A stretch of DNA of 64,000 bases from positions 1 to 64,000 of the forward strand of contig JAIVFJ010000105.1 in NCBI GenBank assembly GCA_025765615.1, in the 5' to 3' direction. This DNA comes from Zopfochytrium polystomum (lineage: Eukaryota > Chytridiomycota > Chytridiomycetes > Chytridiales > Chytridiaceae). The translations under genes were made by a program, and so were the position numbers. Position 1 is the stretch's first letter. The number at the start of each line of letters is the position of its first letter. Of the stretch, positions 21,997 through 33,032 are shown in pieces. The notes beneath the pieces are model-generated. The model saw nothing but the letters and a program-made list of their open reading frames with translations. It was not told where the DNA came from and searched no databases.

Positions 21997-22771
21997 TCAC
22001 TCATCATCCTCCACCTCCTCGTCCACCGCCGCATCATCGTCCTCAAACTCGTCCTCCTCGACCGCCTCGTCATCCTCCAGCGCGGCATCTTCATCCGCAA
22101 ACGCGTCCTCGTCCTCGAACGCGGCGTCCTCGTCAAACATGTCAACGTCCGCGAACTCGTCGTCGTCCGCGAACGCTTCGAGGCCGTCGTCGCCGGCGAG
22201 GTACTCGTCGTCGTCGAAGCCGTCGCTGTCGAGGAACGCGGCGGGCGCGGCGTCGGCGGAGGCGTCGGCGGCGGGGGCGGCGTCGGAAGAGGTAGACGAG
22301 TCGGCGGGGGGTTGTGTGGTTTCTTTTTGGAGGGGGGGTTGAGGGTTTCGTTGGTGGCAGGAGCGAAACATTGGGACGGTGAAAAAAAAAAAAAATATAT
22401 AAAATAAAATAAATTGGAGCAGTAATTACCTTCGCCGCCGCGGTGCTTGTGGTGGTGGTGACCGTGGTGGCCGTGGTGCCTGTGGTGGCCACGACCGTGG
22501 CTGTGGCCGTGGTGTCCGTGGTGGTGGTGGTCTGTTGTTGGCGGTTTTGCCCGCGATGAACGAAGAGGTTGAGGCGGCAGAAAGCTTATAAAAGAAACCA
22601 ATTAAAGGAAAAGCAACAACACGCACGGTCATGGTCACGTCGCTCGAGGTCGACGAGCGCGGGGCTCTGCGACGACGACGACGAAAGGGCGAGGTCAGTG
22701 CCGCGGATGGGGGCGGCGACGGCGCAGGAGGCGGCGACGAAGGCGGCGAGGAGGAGAGAGAGGGTCTTCAT
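21997..22771 (-). CDS. Secreted His-rich then Asp/Glu-rich protein, 190 residues, three exons
   Basis: Exons 22771-22627, 22531-22430 and 22322-21997 join in frame (145+102+326 nt). Introns have GTGCGT...CAACAG and GTAATT...AAAAAG ends. Residues 1-20 are a signal peptide (MKTLSLLLAAFVAASCAVAA); a Ser-rich pro-segment ends in LERR (possible Kex2 site). Exon 2 is almost pure His with Gly/Arg/Lys (HHHHGHHGHSHGRGHHRHHG motif). Exon 3 opens with Pro/Thr/Ser and becomes a 90-residue Asp/Glu/Ala/Phe tail. His-rich plus acidic blocks suggest binding of transition metals or calcium outside the cell (inference). I recognise no family. It is preceded by GA and CA microsatellites like its neighbours. Confidence 0.65.
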
Positions 22772-24017
22772 TTTTGATTGGTGGTTGGAAGGGGGGGATG
22801 GTTTGCTGTTGTTGCTGTTGTTGTTGTTCCTGAGGGTGTTCTGTTATTGGGTTGTGTTTACGAGGGAGAGTAATGTGTGGGCGTGCGTGTGTGTGTGTGT
22901 GTATGTGTGTGGTGCTGTGAGGAGAGAGAGAAGGGATGCCAGTGCTTATAAAGGGAAGGCTGCGGTCTTGTGGGAGGTGGAGGGGCTTGCCCACTATAGT
23001 AGCCGCACAATGTGTCTCTTTGCTCCTCCGCGTATTCCTCCTCCTCCTCCTCCTCCTTCTTCTTCTTCTATCTTCCTCGTCTTTCGTGCGTCTTTGCAGC
23101 AGCAGGAGCAGTACCTCCACCGACGACTGCGTCTTTTTTTTTTTTTTTTTGGACGAATAGTGCAAAGTGAAAGGGAGAGAAGGAGAGAGAGGTACAGAGA
23201 CAGACACAGAAAGCGAGAGAGAGATAGAGAGAGTGTGTGTGTTTGTGTGTGCGTGTGAGGTGTGTCTGCGCGTGGCAGGGTGGGGAGGTGAAGGTGGCGT
23301 CGGTGTGTCTTCTCCGAGTGGACCCAAACCAAAACCAAAACGGTCAGAAGAGACACAAAGCCGGCGCTGTGCGTCATTCTCTTTCACGCTTCTCTAGGGG
23401 TGGGATGGGGCACGGGGGTGGGGGGGGGACATTGGGCAAAAGACTCGATGCGAGCATATGCCCCCCGTCGAGGAAGGAAATAACGGAAGGGGACACTTGA
23501 CTGCGAGCAATCAGTATGGGTTGGGTGTTTGAAACAATCCAGGCGGCCCGACGATTCAACTGCTGATCCCGACGATCGTGCTGGTCCCCCAGAACCTTGC
23601 GTATCGCAATCTTTGTGGTCCCCAACGCCAGCCGTGCGGCCCGCTGCGTGACGCGTTCTCGATGCCGTCCGTCATATATGACCCATAACCAACAGGATGT
23701 CGATCCTCCCACGCGTTGGCTCCGGTCGGGTTTTCCACAGGCCCTTGGCTTTCTATTTGAAAGTAACGGGGGCTAGACGTATTCGTTAGAATCACCACCG
23801 CGCTCCTCGAATGAGACCTTCGGTGCGGGTGATCTGCCCCGCGATGTCGATGTTGCGAGTTTCCGCGCCTTCTTTGGCCATTCCTGCTGTCCTTGTGAAA
23901 AAAGAGAGCCGCGGAAGCGTTGAATATCATTGCGCGGGGCGGCGGATGCTACGAGATCATTCCTTGTCAAAGAAGACAAGTGAACTGTATATAAGTAAAT
24001 TTTGGCAGTTTCCCCAA
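22772..24017. other. Promoter and intergenic DNA with microsatellites
   Basis: Contains GT runs (22884-22911), CCT/CTT runs (23036-23068), a T run (23132-23150) and GA runs (23172-23232) upstream of the His-rich gene. The open frames at 23374-23930 have no recognisable domain. Confidence 0.4.
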
Positions 24018-24089
24018 GCTGTATTCGTATAGTGGTTAGTACGCCTCGTTGTGGCCGAGGAAACGGTGGTTCGATTCCACCATACAGCA
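24018..24089 (+). tRNA. tRNA-His(GTG)
   Basis: A perfect cloverleaf. Acceptor GCTGTAT/ATACAGC pairs in all seven positions. D-loop has ATAGTGGTTAGTA. Anticodon stem CCTCG/CGAGG closes loop TTGTGGC (anticodon GTG). T-arm GGTGG-TTCGATT-CCACC is perfect; discriminator A. No intron. By far the cleanest tRNA in the window and very likely functional. Confidence 0.93.
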
Positions 24090-25152
24090 AATTAGAACCT
24101 GAAAGTTTCTTTCGCCGAACAGAACCTCCAATATCCTCCCGTGCTTCTGATGCACCCGCATTGTGCGTCAACTTGGTCACCACGCATACCAAAAAAGAAA
24201 GAAAAAAAATAAGAAAAATTAAAGTCTCCCGCGAAGCGGAGGGTTGCGCCTGCAGGAGTAAGTACTGACGGAGTTATTGCCGCCACTGCTTCCACTGCTT
24301 TTGATGTTGAGTGAAGCCAGTGGGTCTCCGAAGAAGATTGCCCAAACCGACTGGCAAGGCAGCTGGCTGGCTTGCCTCCATTTCAAGCTTCTGTTCAACA
24401 AGCTTGTGAGGGCCAAGCCAGGCACGTTGAGGACGAAACAAAGTTGCGGCAGGTTGGTTCAGTCGCGTGGTGGTCCACTGTTGGCGTGGTTCAGTCGGTG
24501 TGGTTCAGGTCGGGCGCTTGCTTTCCTCTCCGGCTCAAATCGTCGGGCGGAAGCCAAGAGTGAGACGTGCGTGTGCGGTGCGGCCCCTTTCTCTTGCGGC
24601 TCATCCTGGTAGGGGGCTTCGGAGAGCTACTACTACTGTTACGGGGGGGAATACACACGCACTTCGGCACCACATCGCATCATCGCATCGCATCCGATCG
24701 CATCGCATACACTACGTTCATTGACGGGGGGTAGGTTTGTTAAAGGATGTTTGGGCGCGCGCGCCATTGCCCATCTGTCCCGCTACCTTCCCCGATTCCC
24801 TCCACCCCACATACTTCCACGCCCGGATCGTCCCCCCCTCTCGTCCCTCCTTTCTGGAAAAAAAGGAAGGTGGGATACATCATCCCGATCTCCCGATCTC
24901 GATGGCACCGATACACAATGGGGCGCTGGTGCACCCTGAAGGATTAGGCCCAGTCACGGATAGGTGGAGAAGCGCGGGGCAGAGAGAAAGACACGAGGTG
25001 GAAAGAGCGAGGAGAGGATTAGAAGAGCCACCGTCATGTTCCCACGCTCGTTTCTCCTCACCGGCTTCCTCCACTCACACTTGCAACACAACCCGCCACT
25101 CCCCTTATTCCCCACCCCCCACCGTCACAGGAAACCCGCCTAGATCCATCCC
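24090..25152. other. Intergenic, no gene recognised
   Basis: Mixed sequence with a CATCG repeat stretch (about 24672-24708). It leads into the 5' region of the arrestin-like gene. Confidence 0.4.
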
Positions 25153-28100
25153 ATGGAGTTCCACCTCACTGAGTCGGTGGTGGTTCTCCCGCCCCCGGAT
25201 CTGATCGATCTGGGAGCGCTGTATGTCCCGCTGGAGGGAGTGCTGAGGGTGCGGGTGCCCTTCGCGATCCACGCCCACCCGCAGAACAAGTCGATGCGGC
25301 CGACGTCCCTGAAAGTGGCGCTGATCGGCAAGACAGAGCGGGACGAGACGTTCTTTGGCACCGAGCCGGAGATCGTCTGGAAGCACACCAAGGCCGTGTC
25401 GCTGGAGAACACGGCGGCGAACAGGAGAGACTCGCTGGCGTCTACCTTCAGCGACGTCACCACCCTCAGCAATATGCATTCCATGAACGCCGCTGGTGCC
25501 GGCATCGCCGGTGCACCGTCGCCCGAGGAGGAGCGAGAGGCGAAGATCAAGAATCAGATCTTTGAGAGGGCGATTCGGCAAGGCCAACGATAGTTGAGTG
25601 CCGCTGAGATCCGTTATCTTGCACACCCCAGCGCTTACACTCCCGTTGGTCAACGTCTTTTGAACAGCGTCGACTTTCCGTTCCGCATCAAGGTCCCCAC
25701 CATGCTTCCACCATCGCTGACTCCAAGCGAAAACGCGATCGCCGCCACTGTTACCAACAACCTACTCTTTGGAGGAATACCCATGAGCACTCCGTTGAAC
25801 GCCAAGCAGTACAAGGACTTGATCCTCTACCCCACCTATGAAGTCGTCGCCACCCTCACCTTCTCCTCCTTCTCCGTCACCGCCTATCAAACCGCAACAA
25901 CACCAATGTCTGTCATTTGTGCACATCCGTCGGGATGGATGGACAGCGAGCCGTTGAAAAAGCAGATGGGAACAACCTCTGGAGGTGAGCCTGCAGATCT
26001 GCCTTCGGCAACCGTTATTCGACTTTCTGATCAATGCCTTACTCGATTAATGGTGGTCAATAGGCTGTTTCACTTTTGCTGCGGAAGTTCCTCGGCTCGT
26101 TTGGCACGGCAAAACCGATTCCCTTACAATGTTTATTAGGCTCAATCCCGCTGAAAAAACAGATTTGAGAGCTGTGAGCCAGGTCACCTTCACACCGATG
26201 CACAGATACCGCCATCGGTTTGTAGCGAAACTCTTTGCAGCTGTTCTACTCACGAAACACGCTAACGTGTATCCCCTAACCAAAAGAGATGCGCCTTTCA
26301 ACCCAATAGGAAACCAGCACGCCAACCTTTACACGCCGTGGGAGACGACCGGACCACCCCATACCTTCGATCTGCGCAACAGTTCGCAACCGCGCTTCAC
26401 TCCCGACAACCCCATCAAATTCATCGTACCGTTCTTTCCGCTGCCAACCAGATGCTGTTCTTGGGTACTGGCGGCTGGAAAATCACATCGAGGTCACCCT
26501 CACGTTCAAAGATCCGCAAGCTGGCGGCGGCGTGCTCGGGGGGAAACAAAAGACGACATTTTTGGTGCCGGTGCACGTCGCAATGTCCGTTCCAAAGACG
26601 GGCGTGCTCGATCGCACTCTGGAGATGTTCAAGAGGATGCCCGTGCCGCCCGATTGGGCAAAGTTCGATGTGCGAAGGATGAAAGCGTTCATAAGGCGAT
26701 CAGCGCGTGGTGGAAGGAAGACGAGGACGACGAGCCGCTCAGCCCTTCATCGCCACCGGTGCGTTTCGCTGTTGTTCCCCTTGAATCATTTTAGTTGTTC
26801 GTGAATCGCCTAACCACGATTTGTTTCCTTTCCAGGTTCCTAACGACCCGCAAACCCAGCAATATCCACCTCCGGTTCCGCAGCTGAATGACTCGCCCTC
26901 TCAGCCCGCCACCGTGGGACCCAGTCCGATGCGGCCGATGAGAACGACCTCGGCCACTGCTGGAGCAACCTCAACCAGCGGGACTGGTCAGCGGAGACCA
27001 TACGTGCCCCCAACGAACGCCTACGGCGTCTCTACGGGCACATCCCCACCAATCCAACCAACGTACCAGCCGTCTGTCGGTTCAACGCCCACCTCAACGC
27101 CCACTCCACCGCCGCTTTCCAGCTCCCCCGCCGTCGCGTCGGTTCTAGACACTGCCAATTCCGCCTCTCTCAACCCGCCGAACCTGCGGCTCGCCCAGAA
27201 TGTGCTCCTCCGCAGCGAAATTCCAGCCCGCGGGAGTTCTGCGCTTGCGTCGGCCAGACAAGGCAGCGGACAGGTGCCATTCTCCGCTCCGACGGTGGCT
27301 GCGAACAGCCAGCAGCAGCAGCAGCCGCAGCCGCCTCAGCCGCTTTCCCCGCTTCCTCCGCAGACAGTTCAGGCGGCACCTGCTTCTGGTGGAATTTCTG
27401 CTGGTTTCACGCCAGCATCAGTTCAGCCGATGAATCCTTTGCCGGTGTACGGTTCTTCGGTCGGAAGCGGTACCCCGCCCCTCACTGGTGTGGGCGGGGG
27501 AGAAGCTGGTGCGACGTCCTATCCTGCAGTGTCCATTCCAGAGAGCGCCCCATTGCCACCCTCCGTTCTGCCGGCTTCCTCCGGGGCGACCCGACCGCCG
27601 CCGGCAACTGCTGTAGTGACATCTTCTCCGGCACCCTCTGGATCTGCGACTTCATCCTCCGCCACAGCCACAGCGCCAGGCCCGGCTTTTTCCATCTTTG
27701 CACCAGTAGTTTTGGCCAACGATCCACCCCAGAATGCAAAACAGACCCCTCTCCGCGACGGAAACGAGGCGTTCAGTTTCGAAGGGAGCTCCTACATGCA
27801 GCCCCGAGACGGCAGCACCGGACACCTGACTCCACCATCGCACACTCCGCCGCCTCCAGACGATGCCCTGAGCGACTGGGATATGCCGTCCCTTCTCACC
27901 CGCCGAGCGACGCGCGCATCGAAGACTACCACCGTCATCTCCTACGCTTCCTCCTCGGGCTTGACGGAAGCCACCAACGCGACCAACATTTCGCGAAATT
28001 CGTTCGACATGTTTTTCAAGCAAGGTGTCAACAAGATCCTCGGCCACCAGAGCCTCGGGCGAGACAGCAACCGCAGCAGCAACAGCAACATTAGCGGCAA

Positions 28101-31085
28101 TAGCCAGGGCGGCCGGCGTGGGTCGCGGAGAAAGGACTTGATGCTTTTGTCGTCCGACATTGCGCTGGTTGGCGGAGCCGCGTTAAAGGACAGTCACCGC
28201 ACGTCGTGGCGCAAGAAGGGGGACAGCGGCGGGCGACTCAGGGAGTCGAGGGGCGACTCCAAGGGCGACTCATCGCGAGGGGAGTCGTCGAAGGACTCGT
28301 CGCGTGCTGAGAGCGTGGGCATCGCCGACGACGACGAGGAAGAAATCCTTGTCATCAGCGAAGACGCCTCCGACAGCCCGCAGTCTCCAGCGCCCCCAAC
28401 ACCGCCGGCCAAGTCCGCCGCAGCGGTAACCGCGGGATTGACTTCGGTGAGGACGGAGCCGAACCGCCCCGAAACGAAAGAGTTTACGCGCCTCACGCTC
28501 TACTTTGGCGCGGGCTTCTCGCCAAAGCTCGACATGCCGTTCGTGCTCGCCGATAGCGACGAACCGCCAGACTCGCCGACGATGCCGGCCGTTCCACCCC
28601 CGCCGCCGCCGCAGTCGATATCCAACCCTGCGCAGGATCCTCCCGCGCAGGAGGGGCAACAGCAGCGGGCACCGGCGCAGACACAGGGCGGCTCCATGAC
28701 CCTCCTCGATACGCTGCCCTCAGGGAAAACCTTTATGGAGGAGGCCATGGAATACCTGAGCGGTGGTTCCAGCGTTTCTCCATTGGGCCAAAAGTTTACC
28801 TCGCCTGAGCCTGGGCAGCAGGTGTCGCAGGAAGAGCAGTTGCCACCTCAGAGACCGTCAGAGTCCGAATCGAATCAGCAGAGACCCGAGCAGCAGGCGT
28901 TCGCGCAGAGGTCGGAGCAACCGTCCCAGCAGCCGAAGCAAATACCTCAGCAGAGCGCAGCCGCGAACCTATACGCGCAGCAGCAGCAACAGACACAGCT
29001 GCAGCAACAGCAGCCGATAACTGCCTACCAAGGTCAACCTGCGTCAGGGACGTACCAGCAACCTACCCAGCAGCCCCTTCCCCCACCTCAACAAAGCGGC
29101 TACCACACTCAAATGGCCTACCAACAAAACCTCCAACAGATCCAAAACCAAGCGTTTCCCCAACAGCCTCTGCAACCAGCAGTACAACAGTATCAGCCGC
29201 AACAGGCTCCATCCCCGCAGAGTGCGTACAAAGCACAGCCATACGCACCGCAGGGCTCGTACCCGTACCAGCCTCAAACACAGCAGCAGCAGCAGCAGCA
29301 GCAGTCCGCGTACCAACCGCAGCCGCAGTACCAGCCGTTCCAAAGCCTCCATGTAGGGCCCTCATCGTCTCCGCAGGCGAACAGCGCTGCACCGATATCA
29401 GCTGCCCTGGCGACGGATCAGATGATGCCACGCGGCTTCACCCTCGGCACGACCACGTCGAACCCCATCGCGGCGGCCGCGCTCATTGCCTCGCGCAAGC
29501 CTGACCCCCTCACGGGGATCCAGCCCGCCGCGCAGCGGGTCCAGCTCGGACCTGCGGAAGCAGCAGCAGCTCACTGGGGCGGCGGCGATGGGCGTCATGT
29601 CGGCGGACTCGTTCTTGTTCGGCGGCGGCAAGAACCGCAACGACCCGCTGGCGACGCCCGACGTGGGCGGCGGCGGCGTCACTGGCGGCGGGGGTAAGCC
29701 CGGCCATGCATCGCCAAAACTGAGCTTGGACTCGGCGCTGCCGCCGAGCAATCCGGCGCTGAACGGGCTGACGATGCGCGGACGCAGCGGCAGCGCGGCG
29801 CCGCGGTCGAGCTCGCCACCGCTGCTGGTCGCCGTGTCCTACGTGCCGGACGGCTTTACGGGCCAGCGCGGTGGCGGTGTGGCGGGCCAGCCCCTGGCGA
29901 CGTTTACGCACGGCCCGCAGCAGCAGGCGCAACAGCAGCCGCCGGCGGTGCAGCAGTACATACCCCATCCGATGGCCGCCACGCAGCCGCAGCCACAGCC
30001 GCAACAGCAGCAGCAGCAGTACATGTCGTATACCCACGCGTCTGGCCCACCTCAGCAGCAACCGTACGTTCACCAGACGGTCAACTCGATGCCACAGGCG
30101 CTGCCGGCCGCGACCGCCGCCGCCTCGGCGGGTGCGACCAGCTTTCTGATTGGCGGGCCACGCACCTCCAGCGCGGCGGCGTCGTTGCAAACCGGGGTCG
30201 GGGGTAGCGGCTACTCGACCCCGCCGCTGCAGGTACCGCTTGCGTCGCAGCTGCTCGCACAACAGCAGCAGCAGCTGTTGCAGCAGCAGCTCTTGCAGCA
30301 CCATCAGCAGCAACAGCAGCAACAGCAGCAGCAGCATCACCACCCAGCGAACCACCTGCACTTGCAGCTGCTTGCCGCGGCGGGCGGTGGTGGCGGCGGT
30401 GCAGGGACCGGCGCGCAGTCGCTCGTGTCACCCACGGGCCGGAGCAACATTGCCGTCGGCGGCGTCGTTTCCCCGCTTGTAGTTCAGCCGCACCAGCCGA
30501 TCCCAGCGCCAACGGCGCCCGCGAACGCCAGCAACGCGGCGCTGGCGCAGACCATGGCGGCACTCGGGATCCCGATCGTCAGCGACGACCACTCGTCGCC
30601 GCCCGCCGCCCTCCCCACATCGGGAGGAGGCAGCGGCGCTGACGAGGCGACCGAGTACTTTTCGTTGACGCGCGCACCGCCGCCACAGCAGCAGCAGCAG
30701 CAACCGATCGCAGGAGTGTCGTACCCGCCGCGCGTCAGCAGCGGCGCGTCGACGACCGCGGCGGCGGCGGCAGGCGGCCGTCGCCGCGGTAGTTTACGGG
30801 CAGCCGCCAGGCCCGGCCACCCCGCCCGGCGGCGCGCCCCTGCCTCCACCCTCGACATCGGCACCGCCTTCGACAGCGGCGACGGCGGCTGCAGCGGGTG
30901 CGCCCGGCGGCGGCGGCGGTCGCCGCGTGGTGCGCGGGCACGTGCCGTCGTCGAAGCAGGAGCTGCTGCTGCGGGTGGGCGACGAGGTGCTTGTGCTGCG
31001 CGAGGTCAGCGAGGCGTGGACGTACGGGCGGCACCTGGGCACGGGGAACGCTGGGGTGTTTCCGGCGGCGTGTTTGGGGCCGTGA
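25153..31085 (+). CDS. Large arrestin-like N-terminus / Gln-Pro-Ser-rich / C-terminal SH3 protein, interrupted
   Basis: The ATG at 25153 starts an arrestin-like beta region (LGALYVPLEGVLRVRVPFAI; later DFPFRIKVPTMLPPSL; then GYWRLENHIEVTLTF). Introns lie at about 25985-26139 (GTGAGC...TTAG) and 26768-26836 (GTGCGT...TTCCAG). From 26837 come some 1300 residues of Ser/Pro/Gln-rich sequence with CAG-coded Gln runs. The gene ends in an SH3 domain (30921-31082: ELLLRVGDEVLVLREV, EAWTYGRHLGTGNAGVFPAA) and a TGA at 31083. Reading it through needs repair of an in-frame TAG (25591) and one-base shifts near 26450, 26690, 29500 (a CCCCC run) and 30790; the phase across intron 1 is also off by one. Role by analogy: an endocytic or signalling adaptor. 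The SH3 call is firm; arrestin is likely; intactness is doubtful. Confidence 0.55.
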
Positions 31086-32420
31086 AAAACGTGGTGTTTG
31101 TCTGGTTGTATGTGTGAGAGGTGAGGTGTTACTGGGCTGGGGTTGAAAGGGGAACCTCTTTCCTTTTTTTTTTTTTTTTTTTCTTTTGTGCTTCGTTTAC
31201 AGCTTCTGCCACCCCCTCGCTGCTTGTGTTTTTCTTGATTTTCTTTTCTACTACTCTACCTCTCAGTCTCTCTCTTTCTCTCCCTCTTCGACGCTCTGCG
31301 GCGTGCGTTCCTGCCGCCGACTGTAAAACCCGAATTGCGTGTGTGTTTTTTTCCCCTTTCTCTTCCACTGTGTTGAATCTGCCTCTGTTTGTGTTTTCTC
31401 CTGTGCAGCTCTTGGGTTAGGAGGGGGAAAGCCCGGTTGGCCCCGCACCCTCGCCTTCCTCCTCTTTTCTTCTTCTTGTCCATCTCCTTTGCTTGCCCGT
31501 TATCACCCTTACCGTACTTAGCCTACCCTCCACCCCCCCACTGCCACGCTGAAAAAGAGAAATCCATCGCTTAGAGTCTAGCGTGTTGTTGTTGGTTTTT
31601 TTTTTTTCTTCGATTGCGGCTGAATTGCCTCTGATTTCTTCTTCTATCTGTGTGTGTGTGTGTGTGTGTGTGTGGGTCCTCCTTTGCTCCCAATCTTCTC
31701 CGCTTCGAGGCGGGGGGAAAGGCAGAGCAGGAAAGTGGTGGGCGTGGGGGTGTGTATGTTCGGCCTCAGCCTTCGCAATGGGGCGCGGGGGCAAAAGGTG
31801 AGGGGGGTTAACGTTGTGGAAGGGCGACCTGGCCGAACGGTGGATCTTCGCGGCTCTTACCTTGTTCTTGTCCACCCTGCACGTGCGGAATAAATCGTCT
31901 AACGTCGGGGGCTAGTCCCCACGCATTGTGACAATCGTGTCGTCTAAGAAGGAATGTGGCATCTCCTCTAGTGTCCTTCATCATGTATTCCTACGGGTGG
32001 AGTGCATCGCAATTATAGCGGCAACCTTGTGCTGCCGCGCTGCCGCCCAGCACATCCGCCGAGTGACCACGAGCGGCCATACATTCGATTTCCCATAGTC
32101 AGGTACAACAGCAACAACAGCAAGGGCCTAGTGCTTTATTTTCTGCCACCACGCAGAATAGTCTTTCGATACCCACTATCGCAATCTGGGTAGTGTGGGA
32201 ATTCAATCGATGATCCACGAAAGAAATAAATTCATGCAGAACGGAAGGAAGATTCACCTTTGTCCACAATTTTGTGTTTTAGCCGAGAGCAGCGCCTCCA
32301 AAAGAAAGGAAACAGTTTATTTCGTCCGACGAGTGGGTGCGGCAGAGCCGCGATCGACCCCACGGGAATCCGCCCATTCATCTCATTGACCCTCTCTATC
32401 AACTCGGCCCGCTCGCCATC
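31086..32420. other. Intergenic, microsatellites only
   Basis: T run (31162-31181), GT run (31652-31674) and C/T-rich DNA. No supported gene. Short frames on both strands overlap one another. Confidence 0.45.
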
Positions 32421-33032
32421 ATGTCGCAACCATCGCCGCTGCCGCCCCCGCCGCCCTTCCGGCTCGCCACGGCCGCCGACGCCGAAGCCGTGGTGGCCCT
32501 CGTGAACGGCGCATACCGCGGCGACTCGGGTCGCGCCGGCTGGACCACCGAGTCCGACTACCTGGACGGCCCGCGCCTCGACGTCGCCACGGTCCACGAC
32601 GACCTGCTCGACGACCCGCGCAACAACACAAAGTGCCTCCTCGTCCTGCCGGAGGAGCCGCCTTCGGTGGCAGACGGTCCCGGCGGCGGCGCAACAACCC
32701 CGCTCGTCGCCTGCATCTTCCTCGAGCACATCCCCGCCTCGACTCCGTCGACCGTCTACGTCGGCCTCGTCACCGTCCGCCCCGCGGCCCAGCGCGCCGG
32801 CGTCGGTGCGCGGCTCCTCGCCGCCGCCGAAGAGTATGCCGTCGGCCGCTTTGGCGCCGCCCGGGCAGTCATGCGCGTCATCGAGCAGCGCGAGGAGCTG
32901 GTTCGGTACTACGAGCGGCGCGGGTACCGCAAGACTGGCGAGAGGAAGCCGTTCTTGGAGGAGAAGCAGAAGAGCTTTGTCGTGCCAAAGAGGAACGATC
33001 TCATGCTGATTAGGATGGCGAAGGATCTGTGA
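32421..33032 (+). CDS. GNAT-family N-acetyltransferase
   Basis: 203 residues, single exon. Members transfer an acetyl group from acetyl-CoA to an amine; the substrate cannot be read from the sequence. After a Pro-rich start the fold begins at about residue 13 (FRLATAADAEAVVALVNGAY). The acetyl-CoA motif is VTVRPAAQRAGVGARLLAAA (about 118-137), with the Q/R-x-x-G-x-G/A signature QRAGVG. The end carries EELVRYYERRGYRKTGE, the usual beta5-beta6 region. I start at 32421 because the preceding in-frame ATG (32337) adds unrelated residues. Codon use matches neighbouring genes. Typical length for the family. Confidence 0.88.
   Translation: MSQPSPLPPPPPFRLATAADAEAVVALVNGAYRGDSGRAGWTTESDYLDGPRLDVATVHDDLLDDPRNNTKCLLVLPEEPPSVADGPGGGATTPLVACIFLEHIPASTPSTVYVGLVTVRPAAQRAGVGARLLAAAEEYAVGRFGAARAVMRVIEQREELVRYYERRGYRKTGERKPFLEEKQKSFVVPKRNDLMLIRMAKDL

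Noticed and set aside
23374..23930. Overlapping minus-strand frames of 112 and 124 codons
   Set aside because: No signal peptide, domain, splice signals or relatives that I recognise.
29510..30361. Arg/Leu-rich minus-strand frame of 283 codons
   Set aside because: Antisense of CAG-rich (Gln) coding sequence in the arrestin/SH3 gene.
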